A stretch of DNA of 64,000 bases from Nectonema munidae. Its lineage: Eukaryota; Nematomorpha; Nectonematoida; Nectonematidae. Under the pieces are notes generated by a model. The model searched no databases. It had not been told where the DNA came from and worked only from the letters and a program-made list of their open reading frames with translations. Both the position numbers and the translations under genes were made by a program. Each line of letters opens with the position of its first letter. The first letter of the stretch is position 1. This document shows, piece by piece, positions 50,226 through 62,099 of the stretch. The stretch covers positions 62,001 to 126,000 of the forward strand of contig JAUIRK010000571.1 of assembly GCA_030549495.1 (NCBI GenBank). The letters run 5' to 3'.

Positions 50226-50883
50226 CACTGGCGGATTTAAAGGAGGCGAAACCGCCCCCCCCCCCTAAAATTGCATTGCCAATTGCTTGAAAATTTTTCT
50301 TGATCTAATTCTTTTCGTAGAACTCAAATATTATGATGATTTCTGCAACTCGTTTTTTAGATTCAATCTTCCTCTAAAGTGAGAAGCCTTAAAAAGTTTT
50401 TATGTTTCAATCGTAGTTAAATGTGACACTTATTACTTTTATATTATCCAATTTTTTTATAAATTTATTATTTAAACACATCAAGTTCTACCACATCAAT
50501 TCACTTCGCAGCTCAATGAATGAGGATCGTTTTAATGCTGTCATTCTTCTTTTTGTTCACAGAAATATTCGATTGGATATTGACACCATTATTTGTATGT
50601 ATGCTAAAAAGTGTCCTAGACGGATGAGACTACTTAATCCGCTTAGTTCTTACTTAATCTTGTTACATTAATAAACTTATAATTTTTTTGATATATTATT
50701 ATGATACTCAAAGTTTTATGATAAAAAGTGAATTTTCACTTTTTATTAAACTATTACCCAAAATAAGATAAAAATAGCTTAAAAATTTTGATAAAGCTTA
50801 AAATTATATGCTTCACATTTGAGTTCTAGTTTAGTAAAATCCGCCCCCCCCCTTCTAATCCCAATTTCTAGATCCGCCCGTGA
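50226..50883 (+). mobile_element. Non-autonomous hAT derivative keeping a transposase tail
   Basis: Inverted ends CACTGGCGGATTTAAA (left) and TTTCTAGATCCGCCCGTG (right), with ATTTC on each outer side. 50500-50670 encodes SLRSSMNEDRFNAVILLFVH, NIRLDID and CPRRMRLLNPL. This is the C-terminal dimerisation end of hAT transposases. The first two thirds of the transposase are missing. Runs of 10-11 C lie near both ends (about 50257 and 50845). hAT elements normally duplicate 8 bp; only 5 bp are seen. Confidence 0.75.
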
Positions 50884-52269
50884 TTTCAATAAATTTTAAG
50901 GAAATTTCTTTTAGATAATTCAAACAACTTGGCTATAACCCTTTCACTCATATTTATTAACAGGAATACGACTGTAGGTCTTAATTTTAGTGATACTTTA
51001 TGCATAAATGATCAAATCAAAAACTCAAGCAAACAAATATTCTATAAAATTTATTATTATTATAAAACGTGAATATAAATCAAAAGTTTTTTTTATAAAA
51101 ATTAAACAATATTTATATATGAATAAAGTTCCCTCGCTGAAAACCTTTCCACGCCATATGAGTAAACAAAATAAATATATGAATTTTTGTAAAAATATAA
51201 AAATAATTACATTTTAAATTTTACTAATACAAAAATTAATACTTCTATGTTTATATTTTTACCATTTCATTCCAAAAAATATTAAAAAAAAATTTTTAAA
51301 AAATAATATACGTTAATAAACTTTTACAACACCTAAAAATACGAGAATAATAATCTTACCAATAATAATATAGTGCAAAACTGTCCGAATTTAATTGAAA
51401 AAAGACGAATTTAAAAAGTAAAAATGTTATAAACACATTTTAAAATAAAAACAGTTCGGATCTGTTAGGATCCTATATTAGTGTAATACTATCATTAAAA
51501 AAATCAATAAATTTGTTACTTTATAACAAGGAGTAATAAAACTATTTTATCATGGGTGTCACGATTGTAAATAATGTTTTGAGATTATTTCTCCGATATT
51601 AGGACTTATTGTATTTAGTGAGCTTCACTCTGATTTTTCTCCATGAATTACATTTAAGCGTTTTAGATTTTTCATTAAAAAATTTTCTTTGCAAAAACAG
51701 TTCTCAACCAAGTGAGAAAATATAGAACCAATCACATAATTGAAAAGAAAACTTATTCTACTTTGAAATATAGTATTCAGTAAAAAGTTTGTTTAGTTAA
51801 AGTTAGTAGGTTACGCCATGAAAAAACATTACGAGCATATACTATAATAGCATTATCCAAATTATTACATGCCCACTAAAAATGTCAAAAAACAAATAGT
51901 TAAATATGTGCATAACTTTGAGAAGTTCTAAGTTACATAATGTTAATATAATATAAGTTACATAATATTTTCCCCCTCCCTCAATTTTTTTAACGAGAAT
52001 CCATAAAAAAACACAAAAATTTGGTCCTAAATGTACATAGAGTGTGTTATAGGAAGGATGAAGAAGCAAACTTATAATTGCCGTATTTTATGGGGTATGA
52101 CGCAGATTAACGTTTTGACGAATAGAGATTTGAAAAGGCGCATCTTTAGACTTTGTTATGAAAGTTAAGAATGTCGCACTAAATTTAAAATACTGTTATT
52201 TTTAATGTTTGTTCAAAGATCAATTCATTGATTAAAAAACTAAAATAAATTATCGTTAAAATATGCTTT

Positions 52270-52589
52270 CACCTCGACCAGACAATTTACTTATAGACAA
52301 TTTGTCTAGGGACAGTTTGTCTACTGACTTTTAGCATACGGACGGACAGTGGTTCAGGACAATAGGGCATTAAAACAATTCTGTCTTTGGCCAATTTGGC
52401 CTCGAGAATATCCTACCTCTGAACAATTCGGTTTCAAGGCAATATTAATATGAATATATTTAGAGGCTGAATTACCTTCAACCCAAATTGGCCTGCTTTT
52501 CAATCAATTTGTCTAACATTCGGGTTAGCGTTATAGGTTAGGTAAATGTCCATTAGGCCAACTGTCCAAAGGTAAATTGTCTGGTTGCC
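52270..52589. repeat. Inverted word-repeat element (GACAATTTGTC word)
   Basis: Left end CCAGACAATTTACTTATAG and right end GGTAAATTGTCTGG are inverted. Inside are many near-palindromes: AGACAATTTGTCT, GGACAGTTTGTCT, GGCCAATTTGGCC, GAACAATTCGGTTTC and GGCCAACTGTCC. Confidence 0.65.
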
Positions 52590-53546
52590 GTTTGTACGCA
52601 TTATTTATTACAGATTTAATTTTCTCTTACAGTGATTATCTAGATTTCTCAGAAAATTTTGATTTTATCTAAGAACAAAGCCTAACCTAACACTAACTCT
52701 ATAATATATCACTTTATTCTCTCGACTTTTTTTACTGGTGTAAAAAGTGGATTAAATTTTTAAATTTTTTTCTAAAAAATTGCGCTTTATACGCTGGTAG
52801 GCGTTTTTTAAAAAAGATGTTGATGAAGTGATTGACTATTTAAAACTCATGCAAAACTAGGGTACGTGAAACCTAAGTTTCATTATAATTTAAAAATAGC
52901 CAAGCACCTATATAATGATGATTAATCAGAAAAGTAATTTATATGAATATTACATGACAATTGAAAAGACACGTCTTTAAAGACGCTATTTTTTGCAAAT
53001 CATTTCTTTCTTAGTTATAGTCGTTGTATTTGTTAAATCGTAAGAAATACTGATAATACTCTAAACGCAAATGGTTTACTGAAATGCTTCATTATCCTAA
53101 AAAAATGATGCTATTAAATGGAGTTTAAGGAAACAATGAAGATTGAATGGAAAATGTATACCATATATTTTATTAAAATTTTCTTGTTTCGCTTGGCTTT
53201 TTTATTTTATATCAACTATTTAAATATAAGAAAATAACTTTGAAACAAAAGCAAATCAAAACTGCATCTCTTCAAGCTTATAATAATAACTTCATATTCG
53301 CTTAGAGACCATTTTGTTTTCCAAACTTTTACTATATTCAACGTGTATAGTTTCATACGACATTACTTCAAAGAAACGCATCTTACTTATAATGTATTCA
53401 TAATAAAAAATGCATAGACTTCAATGTGACCCCAGTGTTAATCTTCCAAATTTAAATGTTTGTTTTGATTTTTTTATTATTTTTTATTTTTTTAATATTT
53501 TATTATTTAATAGTATCGCTGGGTCATTGAAAAAGACGTGAAAATT

Positions 53547-53664
53547 ATAAAAAGTAAATTCACAAGTAAAATGTCTTTATTCAAATAAAATCATCAACTG
53601 AATTTATCCTCCAAAAATTTTATTTGAATAAAGACATTTTACTTCTAAATTCACTTTTTATTAT
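53547..53664. repeat. 45-bp hairpin-forming inverted repeat
   Basis: Arms 53547-53591 and 53616-53664 are nearly complementary over about 45 bp (AGTAAAATGTCTTTATTCAA and its complement), with a 24-bp loop. Confidence 0.85.
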
Positions 53665-53669
53665 TTTAG

Positions 53670-53806
53670 TTTCCGGTTTCGCACCCAGTGGAAGAATAAT
53701 CTTCCACAGTTGGACAGATGGAATAGATAGTCATGATGGCTCCAACCATTACGCCTTTTGGGAAAATATTACTGAAAATAAATTAAAGTATTTTACTCAC
53801 TTCCAA
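53670..53806 (+). CDS. Possible exon, unrecognised
   Basis: An acceptor-like TTATTTTAG precedes 53670. If spliced from 49818 the frame is open: SGFAPSGRIIFHSWTDGIDS, then HDGSNHYAFWENITENKLKY. Base composition is less AT-rich than its surroundings. It does not match LAR FN3-4 and the donor (GTAGGA at about 53807) is weak. It may be chance. Confidence 0.18.
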
Positions 53807-54469
53807 ATAGTAGGAAGAGAATTTATCTTTTTTTTTGATATCTAAAATTTATAACTACTTATATAAGTTATTTTGCAAAATATACAAAAAAGTATAATCA
53901 TAAAAAAAATATACTAAAAAAAAATTTTATTGAAATTAAATAATAAAAAAAAAGTATAATCATAAATTATATAAAATATAAGAAAAAAAGTTAATACCTA
54001 AAACTTTTTAATAAAAACTTTTCACAGCGCCGCATAAGAATTTCAAAACGCCTTCTTGAGACGCTCACTTTGGAACGACTGGTTTAGACGAGAAAACGAT
54101 TCAAATGATAGAAATTTTTTTCTGAAAACCTAAATAATTTTTTTGAAAAAGTCTACATCTTCACAAGCACTATTTTAGAAAGAGATGCTTAATTTATCAT
54201 TATATTTTGAATATGTAAGGTACCTTCCAAATCTCGATAAATCGGCGATATATAATAATAGAACGATATCTATTCATATATACACTTGCATGGCTATGTA
54301 TTTGACTGTATGCTGGCGCTCAATTAGTTTATTCGCAGACATTCGAAATCGATAAAGCTTTGAGATGCTGCAAATACTAAAAAATATTTTTAACTTGTAA
54401 AAAATTTAATTGTGAAAAATTTGCAGTTTACATTTTTCATCGAATTTTAAGTTATAGTGTATTTTTGAA

Positions 54470-54770
54470 ATTATTTTTTCTTCTATTTTGTCTTTTTACA
54501 ATTCTAAAATGTCTTTTTGCGATTCTATTTGTCTTAATTTAATTCTAATTTAATTTTATGAATCTGAAATAGAATTGAAAAAACATAAATTAAAATTACT
54601 AAAAGACTAATTAGATTTTGAAAAAGTCAATCTGCAAAAAGACCAAATATAGGTGAATAAAGACAAAATTGCAAGAAAATGAATTAGAATTGCGAAAAGA
54701 CAAATTTTTACAAAGATAAAAAAATTAAAAAAAAACGTAATGTGAACTAAAAATAGTAAATATATAAAAT
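54470..54770. repeat. Foldback element with TTTGTCTTTTT words
   Basis: The left arm has TTCTATTTTGTCTTTTTACA and TTTTTGCGATTCTATTTGTC. The right arm has the complements, and the end ACTAAAAATAGTAAATATAT recalls the TATATACC family. Confidence 0.55.
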
Positions 54771-54934
54771 ATAAATCGATGATAAGTCTAAATTATGTTT
54801 TGAAAAAATTGTTCACCCTTCCTTTACTGACACAGTTTCACACAAAATTTAGAACAATTTCAAATATTTCATGTGATGAACTGAAAGAGTCGATAGCTAA
54901 CATTAAAAAAACTATATATATCTATATGTTATCC

Positions 54935-55034
54935 GAGGTCTGGCAAGACCTCCGGGGAGACAACTTCCCAGACCTTATTATATCAGAGGTCTGGCAAGAC
55001 CACCAGGGAGCCAACTTCCCAGCCTTATTATATA
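54935..55034 (+). repeat. Tandem duplication of a 51-bp hairpin unit
   Basis: GAGGTCTGGCAAGACC, a less conserved middle, ACTTCCCAGACCTTATTATA, then the whole unit again with a few changes. Each unit can fold through GGTCTGG and CCAGACC. It stands out as GC-rich in an AT-rich setting. Confidence 0.85.
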
Positions 55035-55905
55035 TTTAAATGTATAAATCGTAAAATGCTAAAAAAATATACTTAAAATAAAAATTTCCAAAAAATATTT
55101 TACATACATATTGAAAGCCACATTTCAAAAATTCTACCTAAAAGTTCAAAACACTTAACTTTGAAATTGCAGTTTTATTTCATAAAAACTCACTTTACAA
55201 CTACATATCTATATAACGCCATATACCTTTTCAAATCTAAAAGAGCTATATGAAAAGTGGGATAATGAACTTTCAAGAATGAATACCTTTTAAATTTCTT
55301 ACGTGATTTATGAACAGGAAATGTGAAATATATAAATATTTGATCCTTGGCAAAAGTTTTGGATTGAAGGCACTTACTTTTTAGAATATAAATAAGTGAA
55401 ACAACAGACGAACTTTTTTTATTTAATGTGTATCAAATTTTAATTTTGGAATGATGTGACTTTTTACCTAAATAAAACCGCTTCTCAAAACTTATTAAAA
55501 TCTTCATTTTTTCAAACAAATTAAAAATATGCAAGGTATTTCTATGTTTTTAAGTATCTAAAATGAAAATAAAAAATTCTTTTTATTTATTTGTTTTATA
55601 TTCGAAAAAGCGAAAGCACTCAAACTCTCAAAAATTTTCAAAATCTTATTTTTTTACAAAGAAATATAAACTATATCGTGGTTCTTCAATTTTTAGAAAT
55701 ATTTAGAACAAAAATATTTTTTTAATTTATAAAAAAAACTTTTTTATTTTTTTTTATTTATAAAAAATATTTTTAAAGAATTTTTTATCATTTGAAAAAT
55801 AATTAGTATTCTTTTTAATATTTAAAAAAATATACATATTTCAGAGACTTTTGAGAAAAATTTGGTTTACTTTGGCAAAAAGTCTCACCCTTTTTGACTT
55901 TTTGT

Positions 55906-56017
55906 TTAAAACCCTTTCAGGCATTTTTTCCTATCGACTTCTTTTTTACTCATGGGTTTTTATATAATAAAAACGACTTTTTGGATACTGGTCTCCCATC
56001 GTGCCTGAAAGTGTTAA
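55906..56017. mobile_element. TTAA-flanked MITE
   Basis: TTAA at 55906 and 56014; ends CCCTTTCAGGCA and TGCCTGAAAGTG. Same ends as the copy at 8912. Confidence 0.7.
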
Positions 56018-56864
56018 AAGGTGTTTTATCTGTATGATCATATCATACAATCATTACATAGGCGTCATTTTATACACGTCCTCTTTGTTATGGGGGTTGC
56101 GTCCTTTGATCCTATATATCTCAACTCCTAAGTTTCTTGTATTGCTTTATATCTGAAAGTATTGAGCACCATAAATAATAATTTTTATTGAAATCAATAA
56201 TATACATATACAAATAATATGGACATTCTGTGAAACGAATCTTTTTTAGTAGCCAATATTAAATCATTTTAATTTATGACTTATCTGCTAAATGACATTT
56301 GTACATTCGCCCTTATTATTACATATGCATCTTATCTTCACGTCACAGACCTAATTGAGACATCAAAATATGAATACAATTAAATGTACTCTGCTATCTT
56401 TCTTCGCTCCAAAGCTTTTAAAAAACACTGAGATTTTGATCACTCCATCTATCATTATCGATTGAAAATAGATTTTTGTTATTAGATCAAGTTCAAGAAA
56501 CACACACATTCAAAGGAACAAAAACTCTGTTGTGGCGTATATATACATACATGTATTAATGTAAGCTCTGAATACTAATTATCGTATATCTGTGCAATAT
56601 TTGTGGTAAAAATTTTTGAGAATATATTTTTCTCGAATACATCAAATATTCGATTTCAAGATGGACCGTTTTTATGATCTATTATGCTTAATATATTAAG
56701 GGAAAGGCTTACGACTGACCCTTGAATCCACTTCAAATCTGTTTACATTCATTGTTGTGCTCATAACCTGAGCATCGTTTTAATCGATGCTAATTAATCA
56801 TCATTTGATAGTAAATTATTTTTTGGTCCATTGGAGAACCTGCAAGTTTTCTTAACATTAAGCT

Positions 56865-57930
56865 GGCAAAGGTTGAAAGTTTTAGAAGAAAAACGAGAAA
56901 AACGATTGACTTCAACGGTATTAACATTAAAAAGACTCGCAGATACCCATTCAAGATGTAGAATCTCCCATTAACAACTAGAGAAGATAAAAAGTGGAGA
57001 TGTTTGCAACACTACTCCCAAAGTATGTTAGCTGAAGCCGAAAGTTTGTTACTAAATGTGAGCAAGTTTGAATTCATTTTCATGTTGGATTTTTTTCATA
57101 GTAGTAAAAGAAAATAACGACATCCGCTCAAATGAATATTTTGTGCAAATATTTTCAGATGCTAAATTCTCCAGGAGCAATGTCAAGCTTAACCGAAGTT
57201 TACAACAGAAAAACGGAAAAGAAAAAAAAGCGTTTTCATGATGAAAATGTCAGTGAGACGACGAGGCAGAATTTCAAACGGGACGTTTATTTCACAATCT
57301 TAGATTGAATAATCATTAGTAGCGTTTTCATGCTTGATACTGGCACAATTCGAAGACGGCAACACATGCAATAGACTATAAAAATTTGTGTAAGCTGGTT
57401 CCAGCCAGAAATCACTCATTTTTGGGAGGTTAGGAAGATTTTTTCAATCAATTGTTATGAAAGTTTTGTTTTTATACTTTCTTTTCTATATTAATTACTT
57501 TTTTTAACAATAAATTACTTACTTACTTACTATAGAGGGAGGATCGATAAAATCTTGCGAAAATCAACAAGGATGACTAACTTCTACAAGTATTTATCAT
57601 TCAAAGATTGTTATAATGAAGTGTGTTGTTTAGATAAATTCATATCGAGTTGTGAGATCGTCCCGCTTTTGATTTCTAATGGCTTAGATAGAGCCTATCG
57701 GAAGGTGTTTGCCATATACAAAATCCTGATAACTATTCGTGTTAGCTCGGCGCGGGCTGAGCGATCTTTTAGTAATCTCAAACAGATAAAGAATTATTTG
57801 AGTAGTGCCTTGAGTGAATAACGGTTGAATCCAAGAGCAAGTACTGGCTGGAAATAATTGACTTCAGCATGGAAAATTTTCCAAAGTAAAACATCGCAAA
57901 TTTCTAGAACAAGTGATGTGCTCAAATGTA
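56865..57930 (+). pseudogene. hAT-like transposase remnant
   Basis: KRLTSTVLTLKRLADTHSRC (about 56910-56970) resembles the block before the TRW-type motif of ZMYM-like hAT proteins. KKKKRFHDENVSETTRQNFK, RDVYFTILD follows near 57220-57305. 57690-57820 carries the carboxyl dimerisation region, VSSARAERSFSNLKQIKNYL. The pieces are in different frames with stops between them. The N-terminal zinc finger and most of the catalytic core are gone. It differs from the hAT derivative at 50226. Confidence 0.8.
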
Positions 57931-60900
57931 AAAGTTTAGTTTTAGATGTAACATTTATGTACATACCAATTTTTGTTGATGAATAAATGATTGCAGAACT
58001 CGTTTTATAAGATTTTGTTTTTTCTTCTGAAGATACATAACCGTCTTAGCAGTTAATAACGTTTTCCGGTACATGCTAACTTGCTGTCTATACTCTAAAA
58101 TATAATTATCTATTCTACACTCGCGTATGAACATATTTCCTTGCAGTCGATGGAACTGAGCTTATGTAATTGGTTAAAAACTAGTTACGCCATTGTATCA
58201 AAGGCATTGTCAACTTTGAGGGGGCATTGGCAGATTTAGACAGCGTGCAAACGCCACTTTTTTTTAGTATATCAAATTATACCACTTTTTGTTTTGTAGC
58301 GGACCTCTAGTGCAACGTTGATTCTTAATTTGACGATAAACCCCTGATTTAGATTCAAATTAAAAATAGTGTTAAAATAGAGTTATTATTGTGGTACAGT
58401 CAAATGAATTTCATTTTCTAATTTTTGACGCTTAATAGAAATAAAATCTTTTAAAAATATTTCTGCATACTGTTGTAATCAGCATCCCTCACATCCATAT
58501 GTGGCGCCTTAAGGAAAAGTTTTAGCGACGAGGCAATCTACGCCATTAAATAATATTAAAAAAATTTACCAAGAAATTCAAACACCATTTTTAAAGATTA
58601 ATCTTACAAAGAAATGGCGGCTTTTAGTGTGTTGTACTATGACAAAAGGTATTAATGACATCGTAAAAATTCATTTCGATTTGAATTGTCAGCAAATATA
58701 AAATTCTTTTTCTCATTTGTAACAATGAACATGTACTCAATGTAAATTTTTTTTTATTTATGTACCGTCCCATAGAAGTATCGCTCGGCATATCCCCATC
58801 TGTCTCCCCTTATCTGAGGGCCATGTGCTGTAATTTGCCCTAATTTGATGAAATTCAATAAATATTATATTTTTCTAAAAGTTAACTTTTTCCCTAATAC
58901 AAAAAAGTTAAAAATACTTTTCAATTTTAAACTGTCTTTCCTGTTGAAATGTTGGTATCATTTTTTTTCTTAACTTCAAAATTAAAAAAAAGTTCCAAGA
59001 TTTTTCTGGAAACTTTGACGAGAAAAAAAATTAATACATTTGCTTAGTTTTTTTTTTATTTTGTAAAATTTATTTAACTGAATTCCCTTATGATCAAATT
59101 TCTATCTTATTTTTATTTTCTATTCTAAATACAACTTATACTGGAGGTGCTGATTTTTTTTAATAAGCTAACTTCGGTAAATATGGGATTGAAAAAAGCG
59201 ATTAAAAATTTTTTTATTGCTTACAGTAATAAATCATGTAAAAACTACGTCAAAGATCAATTTTTATAATAAAAGTAATAATAATTAATCATATTTAGAG
59301 CTACATTTTTCAAACTTCCTTTTTTGAAATTATGCAAAAAGTAAATAAAAAGGCGCAATTTATGTACATCATCTGAGATTTCATTATAAAGTTTTCAAGA
59401 AAACAAGAACATGTGTCAGCCTTAGGGTTGCCAGATGTTCTGGCTTTACCCTCGCTTAGCAACAGAATCACGGGGAATTAGGAAGAATCGTAATTTTCAT
59501 TTAATAATATTATGCGCCCAAAAAAGAGTTTGGGAAAAGTTAGCACCAAACATAAATGTTAATCTCTTTTTTACTATAAAAAATTATCTTTTACTTTCAG
59601 AGTATTTTTCATATTAATTATTTTTGTTAAAAAAACATTTTCTTGACTTTTTAGAATACTATTTTTTTCCTGGTTTGATATATGCTAAAATCTACCAACC
59701 CTAGAATATCCTTGCGTTTTGATACAACTAACTCAGGATCAAAATCATCATGAATATAGTGAATCACTCCATTATTCATCATAACTTTTCTTCATCATCA
59801 CTTCCTTAAAACTCACCATCTTCAACAACAACAATTAGATCATTATTATACCAGACAACACCATCACAACAAGCATTCCAATACACTCAGATTTTAATGA
59901 CGTTGCCATCATCAAAACACAAACATCATCACTGTTGATAAAATTGTGATCCTCATTTCTCTTTGTCTTTTCACTTCACAAATATAGAACTTCTTTTTCC
60001 TATCTTCTCATAAATTGTAATCACCTACCTACCTCCTACCTACCTCTATCTGCTATCTCTTCCTAAGGCTTCTTCTTCTCCTTCATGGCATGAGATGCAG
60101 TAAATATGAAAAGAATCGCATTTATCATTGTCATTTAGTCAAGCAGTCCCTCAATTATTACGATTCTATTCGTATAACAACTAAACATATTATATTTGGT
60201 AAAACTAAGTTGAAATCAAAAGTTTTATAAAAAAGTAGGAAAAACTTTCGCGAAATATAAAAAGTTAGTAGCACAGAATTCGAAAAAGTTGCAAATTTTG
60301 CGTAAAAATATCAAACATTTAATTTCTTTCGTTTTTTAATTTTGATGTAGGACAACATTTTAGTGTGAACTTTCTACTTGAAACTCTATTGCAAAGTTTT
60401 AGTCCATAATAATCAAGCCGCGCAATTTCACTTGTAAATTATATTAGATTTTTGAGTTACAAAATGTGAAAATCACCTTTTTGTATCTACATTATATTTC
60501 TTTACCATAGTTCATCAAGGCTGATATTTACTCGGAATTAAAAGAAATTAATAGCTGAGACCGAACTAAAAACACTTTTGTAAGAAATTCTATATGTTCC
60601 ACTAGAATGAACAGCTGCGTAATTAGATCCATTTTAATTTTGTATTTCTTTTTTTTTAGTGTTTCATGATATCCAATATTAATTTTTCCAGAGTTTTGAT
60701 ATTTTTTACTGCACTTGCATTAGGCATTTATTTTTTTTATTTTTTAAAAAATGATCTATCAACATTTATGAAAATGCTTTATTCTTTTGTATTGCCTTTT
60801 TTCAATAATATAAAAAACAATTTTTCATTTTGTGTAAATTGAGTTTTTTGCATTTTGACAGATTTTTTTTGTCGTTTTTGTGTTCCTTTGCCATTATTTC

Positions 60901-61202
60901 CAAGCTAATCCAGTAGTTTAGAAATCAGGTTATTGCTCACTGTTGATGAAGAGCTGAACTCGATAATGCAGCCTTCAGTGCTAATTCCACTTTCTAAAAT
61001 GCTATAGATGGTGTTAAAACATATTATAACCAAAATTTCATTTTTATCTTTTTTTTCTTGTTTTGCTGAAATAAATATATGCTAATGAACTTTTTTTAAT
61101 TATTCAAAAAACTAGATGGGAGGGTATCAATCATTAGAGGGAGAAAACATAAACGTCTGCCACTAAACTAAGTTCATTTTCAATTTTAACTTAATTAATT
61201 AT

Positions 61203-61285
61203 TATAACATAACATATTTATTAAAGCAAAATTTAGGCAAATGCCTGTAAGGTTTGCATCTTGAAATTAAGCAAAATAAGATTTT
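61203..61285 (-). repeat. CR1-like LINE 3' tail fragment
   Basis: ATAACATAACATATTTATTA, then AAGCAAAATTTAGGCAAATG, parallels the 3' end of the LINE at 29333 (CATAACATAACATAACATAA, TTTATTAAGC). A severely 5'-truncated insertion. Confidence 0.6.
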
Positions 61286-62099
61286 ATTAGAGTTTTCCCT
61301 GTCTATTTAAATTTTGATTCATATGTTTTGGTCTCCTCCTTCAAATAAAATCAAGCTACGTCTCTGGGAAGGAGAAAACGGAAGTATTTTTATTCTCGAT
61401 AGTTTTTTTTATCAAACAACATGACTGAATTTGAAGTTCAATAACACACTTTTTTTTTATAAAAAAATTAAAATAACATTACGAAAAGTCCATCTTAAAA
61501 GTTCTAATGAAAGCATTGACGATTTTCTTGAGTTGTTTCATAAAATTTGTGAAAAATGATAATGTTTTGAACTGATGATTACTTATGCACCTTTGGAAGT
61601 TGTTTTGCATCCTGAAATTATTTAATTTATTCGCTTTCTATTGGCACACCGCCCTTTACTTCAATCAGATTTGACACATTTTGTAGAAATTTTATGGTGA
61701 AGAAAGTATAGCATAATTTCTTTTCTTTTTCTTTACATCTTCACCACACAAGCCGTTCCCCCTCTGCTTTATGCTTGATTATGTTGAAAAAGACTCATAG
61801 AGTCGAAATATCCTTTTTAATAAAGATTTGTCATACCATCTTTCTAAATTCTTCCTTTATACGAGTTTGCATATGCATGAAAACATTGATTCATTGTGTA
61901 ACTTTTTGTAAAAATATTTGTGCTTCCTACAAAAAAAGCAATATTAACAAAAAAAATCTTATCAGAAAATTATGGTTAGCTGAGACTTTTATGATATTCG
62001 AAATTTTAATAACTAGTATGATAGAAAAACTAATATAAATATTATGATTAAAATAAACAAAAAATTGGACTACTTTTATTTTATTATATTGTATAAATA

